26,991 bases of DNA from JAFGPJ01 sp964439135 (GTDB taxonomy: Bacteria; Planctomycetota; Phycisphaerae; Sedimentisphaerales; Anaerobacaceae). Below, one piece after another: positions 21,659 through 26,991 of this stretch. Every line of letters starts with the position of its first letter. The stretch's first letter is position 1. The notes beneath the pieces are model-generated. The model saw only the letters and a program-made list of their open reading frames with translations, made no database searches and was not told the DNA's origin. A program made the translations under genes and the position numbers. The stretch lies in assembly GCA_964439135.1 (NCBI GenBank), contig CAYTNN010000038.1:1-26991 (forward strand). The letters are read 5' to 3'.

Positions 21659-23041
21659 TTATCGGGGCGGATTGTGCAAACTCAAGCCAAATGCGTCTTC
21701 GGCAGCTTCTTTGAGCACCTCCGACACCGTGGGGTGCGGGAAGCTTACTTCCGTAATCTTTTCCGTGCTGCCGATTAGCGCCCTTGCTGCGCCTATCAGC
21801 TCGGTGACAATGGCGCCGACCATTGCAACGCCGATGATTCTGTTGGTTGAGTTGTCCCGGACAACCCTTATCTCGCCGACGGTTTCGTTGTGTGCGGTGC
21901 TTCGCCCGTTGGCTCTGAAGAACGACCTTCCAACGGAAACATCAAGCCCTTCGGAAGCACAGACATCTTCGGTTTTGCCGACCGATGCGATCTCCGGAAA
22001 CGTATAGACGGCCCGTGGAATGAGCGAATAGTCTGCGATCTCTTCATTGCCGCCCGTGGCGTTGACGGCGGCGACTTCCGCTTCGGCGAAAGCGCCGTGT
22101 GCCAGATAGGTCGTGCCCACAACGTCGCCGATTGCATATACGCCGGGAACGTTCGTTTCCAATTTCCGGTTAACGGCAATCGCAGGGCCATTCATCTTCA
22201 GGTTCAGCGCTTCGACGGTTTCTTTATCAACGACGGCTCGCCGGCCCACCGAAATAAGAACCTTCTCCGCGTTAATTGTCTGGCCACTTTCAAGAGCGAC
22301 TTTTGCCGGACTCCCGGTCTTATCGACCGCAGTGACTTTTTGGCTGGTCAGCGAAGTAATGCCGAGCTTTTTGAATTCGCGTTCAATCAGCCGGCCGACC
22401 CATTGGTCTTCCATAGGGATCAATCGAGAGAGTGTCTCGACTATTGTCACCTTTGTTCCCATCGTAGCATAAACGCAGGCCATTTCGCAGCCGATGACTC
22501 CGCCGCCGACAATTACCATCGATTGTGGTATTTGCTGTAAGACAAGGGTTTCTTTGCTGCTGATAACGGTCTGGCCGTCAAATGGAATTGTCGGAATTTC
22601 AATAGGATGCGAACCCGTCGCCAGGATTATTTTTCCGGCCTGAATCTCTGCCGGGCCGGCCTCCGATTCGATTTTGATTCGGCCCGGTGCAGTAACAACG
22701 GCCCGGCCGGGGATGATCTTTACTTTGTGGCTCCCGATCAATCCTGTCACGCCTTTACGAAAGGCGGTCACTATAACGTCCTTTCTGGCCTGGATTTTCG
22801 GCCAGTTCGCGGTTGGGGCCGCAACATCAATCCCCATTAGATTAGCGTGCTTGAACATAAGCAGTATATGGGCTGAGGCCAGCAGTGTCTTCGACGGTAT
22901 GCAGCCGCAGTTCAGGCACGTTCCGCCAACAAAGCCCTTTTCGACAACTGCTGTCGAAACGCCTCGCTGCGCACATCTGATAGCAGCGGCATAACCGCCG
23001 GGGCCGCTGCCGATAACTGCAACATCAAAACTTTCTGCCAT
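21659..23041 (-). CDS. lpd: Dihydrolipoyl dehydrogenase (E3)
   Basis: About 460 residues from ATG 23041, chosen over an in-frame start at 23059 because AAGGAG lies eight bases before it and homology begins at FDVAVIGSGPGGYAAA. The FAD-binding GSGPGG, redox-active disulphide GGTCLNCGCIPSK (C42, C47, with an extra Cys45 between), the NAD-binding IVGGGVIGCEMA, the second FAD motif GVYAIGDVVG and the C-terminal catalytic HPTVSE are all present. It reoxidises dihydrolipoyl groups of 2-oxoacid dehydrogenase or glycine cleavage complexes. No E1, E2 or glycine cleavage genes are beside it, so it probably serves complexes encoded elsewhere. A terminator follows directly. Confidence 0.95.
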   Translation of the reverse strand: MAESFDVAVIGSGPGGYAAAIRCAQRGVSTAVVEKGFVGGTCLNCGCIPSKTLLASAHILLMFKHANLMGIDVAAPTANWPKIQARKDVIVTAFRKGVTGLIGSHKVKIIPGRAVVTAPGRIKIESEAGPAEIQAGKIILATGSHPIEIPTIPFDGQTVISSKETLVLQQIPQSMVIVGGGVIGCEMACVYATMGTKVTIVETLSRLIPMEDQWVGRLIEREFKKLGITSLTSQKVTAVDKTGSPAKVALESGQTINAEKVLISVGRRAVVDKETVEALNLKMNGPAIAVNRKLETNVPGVYAIGDVVGTTYLAHGAFAEAEVAAVNATGGNEEIADYSLIPRAVYTFPEIASVGKTEDVCASEGLDVSVGRSFFRANGRSTAHNETVGEIRVVRDNSTNRIIGVAMVGAIVTELIGAARALIGSTEKITEVSFPHPTVSEVLKEAAEDAFGLSLHNPPR

Positions 23042-23079
23042 GGTTATAACTCCTTGCATTGTACTAATAGATTTTGCCG

Positions 23080-23085
23080 ATTATA
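23080..23085 (-). promoter_or_regulatory. TATAAT -10 box candidate for lpd
   Basis: On the - strand a perfect TATAAT, preceded by TA, lies about 40 bases upstream of the chosen lpd start. No good -35 hexamer is found 16-18 bp further up. It would allow lpd to be transcribed separately from the sulfatase gene upstream. Confidence 0.3.
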
Positions 23086-23171
23086 TAAGATTTCTATGTT
23101 CGCTGGTAGGGATTCTTTTCCGGATCTTACCATGATCAATCATTTTCGGCCTTCTATTTGCGTGGTATCTC

Positions 23172-24545
23172 TTACTGCCGGCCGCCCCATTCGTTCGCCC
23201 TTGCTGGGTCGTAATCCGGATTCGGAGTGGGCATCTTGGCTTCGACGGACCTTCGCCACTTTGCCAGCTTCCGCTGCAAGTCGGCCGCTTTCTTCGGCAT
23301 GGCCATGGCAAGGTTATTCTTCTCTCCGATGTCACGTTTGAGATTATAAAGCTCCAACTGCCCATCCTCAAAGAACTCTATCAACTTGTAGTGGCCCTCT
23401 CGTATTGCGCCGGCGGGCCTGGAATGATGATAATGGGGGTAATGCCAGTATATCGCATCTCGTTTGAGCGAACCGGTTTGCCTGAGCAGCGGAAGGATGT
23501 TCTCGCCATCGAGTACCTGATTCGAATCCCCTCCGGCCCCGACAATCTCCAGGAAAGTTGGATAGAAATCGACGCTGGTTACCGGCACGCTGCACATAGT
23601 ACCGGCTTTAACAACGCCGGGCCAGCGAACGATCAACGGCTCGCGGACTCCACCTTCGTACAAAGTACCCTTTTCATCGCGGAGCGGAGCATTGGTCGAG
23701 ACAATTTGCCGCTTACCGGTATAACCACCATAGGCTTCATGCAGGCCTCCGTTGTCCGAGAAAAAGATGACAATTGTTCGCTCGGCAAGATCAAGATCAT
23801 CGAGCTTCTTGAGAATGCGGCCGATATTAGTATCCAGGTGTTCGACCATTGCTGCATATGTAGGATTATTCACCCCCGTTGCCGGCTTCGGTTTGTTCCT
23901 GTATTTTTCAACGAGTTCCTCGGGCGCCTCCAACTTTATATGTACGGAGTGATGCGACAAATAGAGAAAGAACGGCTCCTGCTTTTTCTCTTGAATGAAC
24001 TTTATGGCCTGATCGGTGAAGCCGGATACCTGTTTGTCGTTCTTGTTTTTGACGCCCAACACGACTTTGTCAAAGCCCTGCTTGTCTGGGGAATAGCCCT
24101 TGCCGCCGAGATGCCACTTACCGATATAGCAGGTGGAATAGCCCTGCTCCTTGAGCACTTCGCCGATGGTGACAGATTCGAGAGGAAGTTGCAGGCGGTT
24201 TTCGGGGACAACGAGTTTTTCATAGGGTCGCCAGTGGCCCGGAATAAAATCCGTGATACCAACGCGGGCCGGGTACTGGCCTGCCATAATGCTCGCGCGC
24301 GTGGGCGAACAAACCGGGCATGCCGCGTATGCGTTGGTGAACTTCATCCCCTGGCTCGCCAGCCGGTCGATATTCGGCGTCTCGTGGAACTTGCTGCCGT
24401 AGCAGCCTACATCCGGCCAGCCCATGTCGTCGATGAGAATAAAGACGATATTGGGCCTCGTAGGGGCAATCCGATGTGGTTGCCCAGGGCAGGCTAACGA
24501 AGCCGCCCCCAATCCTAACGCTTTTAAGAAACCCCGCCGATTCAT
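23172..24545 (-). CDS. Tat-exported type I sulfatase
   Basis: A 457-residue sulfatase. It starts MNRRGFLKALGLGAASLA, a twin-arginine type signal. The metal-binding N-terminal block is PNIVFILIDDMGWPDVGCYG with D39 and D40. The active-site motif CSPTRAS (C79) is the cysteine type that must be oxidised to formylglycine. GKWHLGG and FFSDNGG are further sulfatase motifs. A formylglycine-generating enzyme is therefore needed and is not in the window. The subfamily of S1 and the substrate cannot be fixed from sequence. It lies 48 bp after an alpha-L-fucosidase gene on the same strand, which suggests sulfated fucose-containing polysaccharide. GAAGGAG precedes the ATG. Confidence 0.93.
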   Translation of the reverse strand: MNRRGFLKALGLGAASLACPGQPHRIAPTRPNIVFILIDDMGWPDVGCYGSKFHETPNIDRLASQGMKFTNAYAACPVCSPTRASIMAGQYPARVGITDFIPGHWRPYEKLVVPENRLQLPLESVTIGEVLKEQGYSTCYIGKWHLGGKGYSPDKQGFDKVVLGVKNKNDKQVSGFTDQAIKFIQEKKQEPFFLYLSHHSVHIKLEAPEELVEKYRNKPKPATGVNNPTYAAMVEHLDTNIGRILKKLDDLDLAERTIVIFFSDNGGLHEAYGGYTGKRQIVSTNAPLRDEKGTLYEGGVREPLIVRWPGVVKAGTMCSVPVTSVDFYPTFLEIVGAGGDSNQVLDGENILPLLRQTGSLKRDAIYWHYPHYHHSRPAGAIREGHYKLIEFFEDGQLELYNLKRDIGEKNNLAMAMPKKAADLQRKLAKWRRSVEAKMPTPNPDYDPARANEWGGRQ

Positions 24546-24593
24546 AAAATTCTCCTTCCCAGAATCGTTCGATGAAGCAAAGCATCGCCCCGG

Positions 24594-26291
24594 CTACTTC
24601 TTCGGAGCGAGAAGCTGGAACTCCCAGATAGTAGGCCCGTCGGTCGCATCGAGGATGTTCAAACGCACCTCTCCGGCGGTTACCGGCTCAAAATCCTTGA
24701 TGTAGTTTTGGCCGATTTTTGTGCCGTGAGTGAAAGTTTTCCATTGCCCGTCGTCTTTGCATTGAAGCTCGAATTTCCGCACGCGGTCGTACGCCTCGCT
24801 GATCCTGATCCGGTTAAATGTCACCGGCTTTCCCATGTCCACTTCAAGCCATGCTTGTTTGACGCCGTAATCGGTTGCCCAGCGTGTGGCCGGGTCGTCG
24901 TCCACAGCCTTATCGGGGCCGTGCTGCGAAATATTTTGATATACGTTCGATGCCCTGACCTTCTTTCGACAGGCCAGAGATGCGGATGGCAGGCTCAGAG
25001 GGGCGATTTCGCCTGCGGGGCCGTCCAGGTCAAGTTTAATGATCGTGTCAAGCTCCCGCCGGTAGGCTTTTGGGACGGAAATCTCGACAGACTCTTCCGT
25101 CTGCCTGACGGTTGCCGTGCCGCCGGTCAGGACGGAGCTTGCGATGATTTTCTTTGGAACCGGTGGCAGCGTCAATTTCTCGCCGGGCCAGCTCAGGATA
25201 TGAACGTAGATTGTATTGTCTTTGTTTGTGCTGGCGCCCCAGGGTCCCGTCCTGAACGGGCCGCCCCGTGTAGCATAAATACTCTGACCGTATTCCTTGA
25301 GCCAGGCGCCCATTTCCTGTAGTCGTGTGACCTGCCTGGGCTCGATCCGGCCGTCCGGCATGGGGCCGACGTTAAACAAAAGGTTGCCATCACCTCCGAC
25401 GACCATTACCAGCGTATCGATACATTGCTTGAGCGATTTAAGCTCGTCGTTCGGTTTCCACGCCCACTGTTGGCAGATTGTCATGCAGGTCTCCCAGGGC
25501 CGGCCGGTCTGGAATGTGCCGATTCTCTGCTCCGGCGTATCATGGTCGGCGGGCAGCCCGGCACGGTTATTAATAATCACATGGGGCTGAAGCTCCCGAA
25601 TCATTGTTAACAAATTTTCAGAGTCCCAGTCTTTGGCTGTGCCGCCGAGGCCGTCGAACCAGATAATGTCAATCCTGCCGTAGTTCGAGCAAATCTCGCG
25701 GAGTTGGCCGTGAAGGAACTTGATGTAGCGGGCATGGTTTTCCGTGCGATAGTCAGGATGATACCAATCGACCGGCGAGTAATAATAGCCGAGCTTCAAA
25801 CCGCCCTTGTGGCAGGCGTCGGCCAGCTCTCCGACGACATCCCGTTTGAAAGGCGAGTTGCTGATCTTGTAGTCGGTCAGCTTGCTGTCGAACATTGAGA
25901 AGCCGTCATGATGCTTGCTGGTAAAGACCAGATATTTCATGCCGGCGTCTTTGGCGATTTTAACCCACTGTTCGGCGTCAAACTTGACGGGATCGAACTG
26001 CTTATAAAGATTGTCGTAGATCTCGACGGGAACAGAGCCGGTGCTTTTATCGTTTCGTCCACGTCGCTCGCCCCCGCGGGACCAGCCGATCTCCGTGCCC
26101 TTGAGACTAACCGGACCCCAGTGGATAAACAGGCCGAACTTCATCTGTCGCCAGGCTTGTACATCCTGCTTGTCGGCTTGTAGAAAATTACTGGTGACGG
26201 TGTCTGCTGCCTTCGTACAAGAAGCTGTTAATAAGCAAAAAGCCAGTCCGGCAATTGCAGACGAATAGCTGATGCGATTGTTTCTTAACAT
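24594..26291 (-). CDS. GH29 alpha-L-fucosidase with C-terminal F5/8-type (CBM32-like) domain
   Basis: A 565-residue exported enzyme. The N-terminus has a signal peptide with a possible lipobox (TASC, Cys25). Residues about 40-350 are the GH29 barrel: WRQMKFGLFIHWGP, LVFTSKHHDGFSMFDS, LGYYYSPVDWYHPDY and IDIIWFDG, where D213 is the expected nucleophile. GNLLFNVGPMPDG follows near the barrel end. A beta-sandwich connects to a discoidin/F5-8 type C domain at about 435-565 (GPDKAVDDDPATRWATDYG, WLEVDMGKPVTFNRIRI), which usually binds carbohydrate. It removes terminal alpha-L-fucose from glycans. AAAGGA precedes the ATG at 26291. It is probably co-transcribed with the sulfatase downstream. Confidence 0.93.
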   Translation of the reverse strand: MLRNNRISYSSAIAGLAFCLLTASCTKAADTVTSNFLQADKQDVQAWRQMKFGLFIHWGPVSLKGTEIGWSRGGERRGRNDKSTGSVPVEIYDNLYKQFDPVKFDAEQWVKIAKDAGMKYLVFTSKHHDGFSMFDSKLTDYKISNSPFKRDVVGELADACHKGGLKLGYYYSPVDWYHPDYRTENHARYIKFLHGQLREICSNYGRIDIIWFDGLGGTAKDWDSENLLTMIRELQPHVIINNRAGLPADHDTPEQRIGTFQTGRPWETCMTICQQWAWKPNDELKSLKQCIDTLVMVVGGDGNLLFNVGPMPDGRIEPRQVTRLQEMGAWLKEYGQSIYATRGGPFRTGPWGASTNKDNTIYVHILSWPGEKLTLPPVPKKIIASSVLTGGTATVRQTEESVEISVPKAYRRELDTIIKLDLDGPAGEIAPLSLPSASLACRKKVRASNVYQNISQHGPDKAVDDDPATRWATDYGVKQAWLEVDMGKPVTFNRIRISEAYDRVRKFELQCKDDGQWKTFTHGTKIGQNYIKDFEPVTAGEVRLNILDATDGPTIWEFQLLAPKK

Positions 26292-26345
26292 TTTTCATCC
26301 TTTCCATTTACAGGCCAGTAGTTTTTCAACTTCGATTAGGTAGGT

Positions 26346-26415
26346 TGTCATTCCGCACTTGATGCGGAATCCAGGATGCCAACGATTCTGGATTCCCGCT
26401 TTCGCGGGAATGACA
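26346..26415. repeat. Palindromic dispersed-type repeat (REP-like)
   Basis: The 70-bp element begins TGTCATTCCGC and ends GCGGGAATGACA, its imperfect reverse complement. Each half also folds on itself: TTCCGCACTTGATGCGGAA (26351-26369) and TTCCCGCTTTCGCGGGAA (26393-26410). GAATCCAG and CTGGATTC face each other in the middle. The phrase GTCATTCCCGCGAAAGCGGG is a widely dispersed intergenic repeat type in many bacteria. It lies between divergent or tandem - strand genes with no coding frame. Confidence 0.75.
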
Positions 26416-26533
26416 AGCTACAGAATCAATCGTGACAGAGTACCAGGAACGTATTTTAGCTACAATGCTCACGCTAAAGGCCGCACCTTTGGCCGGGACG
26501 AAATAGGCCATGTTTTAACAAGGCAAGGACCGG

Positions 26534-26991
26534 CTATCGCCTGCCCCTGCCTTTGATGATGCGATCGGCACGGCTGTTGATTTCATCCGAGATATTCAAG
26601 TCGCGTATCTTCTGAGCCAGGTCTCTGGCGGCTTGTCGATTAATTCTGAGCATATTGCCTGCCAATTCGACAGCACCTAATCCGGCTTCAGCTTTCAGGT
26701 TGGCGTCCCCGGCAAGTTCCAAAAGTCGCTCGGCCACCTTTTCGTTCGGCAGCGAACCCATCGCTGAGATGGCTTGTTTTTTCTCTTCATCCCGGCGTGC
26801 CTGCTCAAAGGCGTAGAAACAGAGCTTAGTGCGGTCATTAAGCGGGGCTGAATCGCTTCCCCTGATCAGGCGTATGGCGCCCCTGGTGGCCAGAACGTGA
26901 TGAGTCAAGGCCGTTTCGGATTTCGATGCTATGCCGAGCAGAATTTCCGCCGCCTCGTAATCGGGCCAGTCGCTGAGAGTGCGTATGCCGG
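26534..26991 (-). CDS. HEAT-like repeat protein, 5' end outside window
   Basis: The last 152 codons or so of a - strand gene; the frame stays open to the window edge (its first visible residues are GIRTLSDWPDYEAAEILLG), so the start is not here. A TTG at 26908 is not needed as a start. The visible part is a chain of helix pairs of about 30-40 residues: ALTHHVLATRGAIRLIRG, AFEQARRDEEKKQAISAMG, NEKVAERLLELAGDANLK and ARDLAQKIRDL. This fits HEAT/armadillo-like repeats, common at the ends of large exported Planctomycetota proteins. A basic tail KGRGRR ends the protein. Function unknown. Confidence 0.65.
   Translation of the reverse strand, partial: GIRTLSDWPDYEAAEILLGIASKSETALTHHVLATRGAIRLIRGSDSAPLNDRTKLCFYAFEQARRDEEKKQAISAMGSLPNEKVAERLLELAGDANLKAEAGLGAVELAGNMLRINRQAARDLAQKIRDLNISDEINSRADRIIKGRGRR

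Noticed and set aside
23391..24497. A 368-codon + strand open frame.
   Set aside because: It is antisense to the sulfatase gene, which has the full set of sulfatase motifs.

Overview
The window looks like a chromosomal segment of a bacterium of the Planctomycetota, most likely the Phycisphaerae/Sedimentisphaerales side of the phylum, and probably from a metagenome assembly because it carries a 100-base run of N (14901-15000). The phylum call is inference. It rests on the combination of a DUF1080 domain fused to haem motifs, Tat-exported oxidoreductase and sulfatase genes, a GH29 fucosidase, two ECF sigma factor loci, and a sigma/membrane-protein/secretin-N-like operon. No rRNA, tRNA, CRISPR array or intact transposase gene was found.

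Layout. Positions 1-1115 are an accessory, repeat-rich stretch. It holds a possible insertion-sequence end, a small orphan LuxR-type HTH gene, two 38-bp hairpins that are reverse complements of each other, and two different arrays of short tandem repeats containing GGTATA. Positions 1116-3458 carry two exported-protein genes: a Tat-signal aldo/keto-reductase-like protein without a recognisable catalytic tetrad, and a tetrahaem-type cytochrome fused to DUF1080. Positions 3868-8001 carry a membrane and envelope cluster on the + strand: ECF sigma, zinc-finger anti-sigma, YbjQ, NfeD, SPFH/band-7 protein, GOLPH3-like protein and a DUF2007-like membrane protein. Next come an HhH radical SAM protein (8007-9146) and a polyamine block (9249-11761: pyruvoyl arginine decarboxylase, agmatinase, deoxyhypusine-synthase-like enzyme). 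These are followed by a coiled-coil lipoprotein and a carbohydrate block (PIG-L deacetylase, GT4 glycosyltransferase, and an alpha/alpha-barrel glycosidase-like protein cut by the assembly gap). A small unknown protein, a beta-propeller protein and purH complete the + strand.

From 18370 to the end everything is on the - strand. There is an operon of ECF sigma factor, membrane coiled-coil protein and a large secretin-N-like coiled-coil protein; a free-standing dihydrolipoyl dehydrogenase ending in a clear terminator; a sulfatase and a GH29 alpha-L-fucosidase that would fit sulfated-fucan use; a dispersed palindromic repeat; and the 3' part of a HEAT-like repeat protein running off the window.

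How the genes fit together. The polyamine trio reads as arginine to agmatine to putrescine, then aminobutyl transfer, probably to homospermidine. The SPFH/NfeD pair behind an ECF sigma/anti-sigma pair suggests a membrane-stress regulon. The sulfatase/fucosidase pair is a minimal polysaccharide-use locus. The least explained parts are the repeat architecture around the LuxR-type gene, the cytochrome-DUF1080 fusion and the sigma/secretin-N-like operon.
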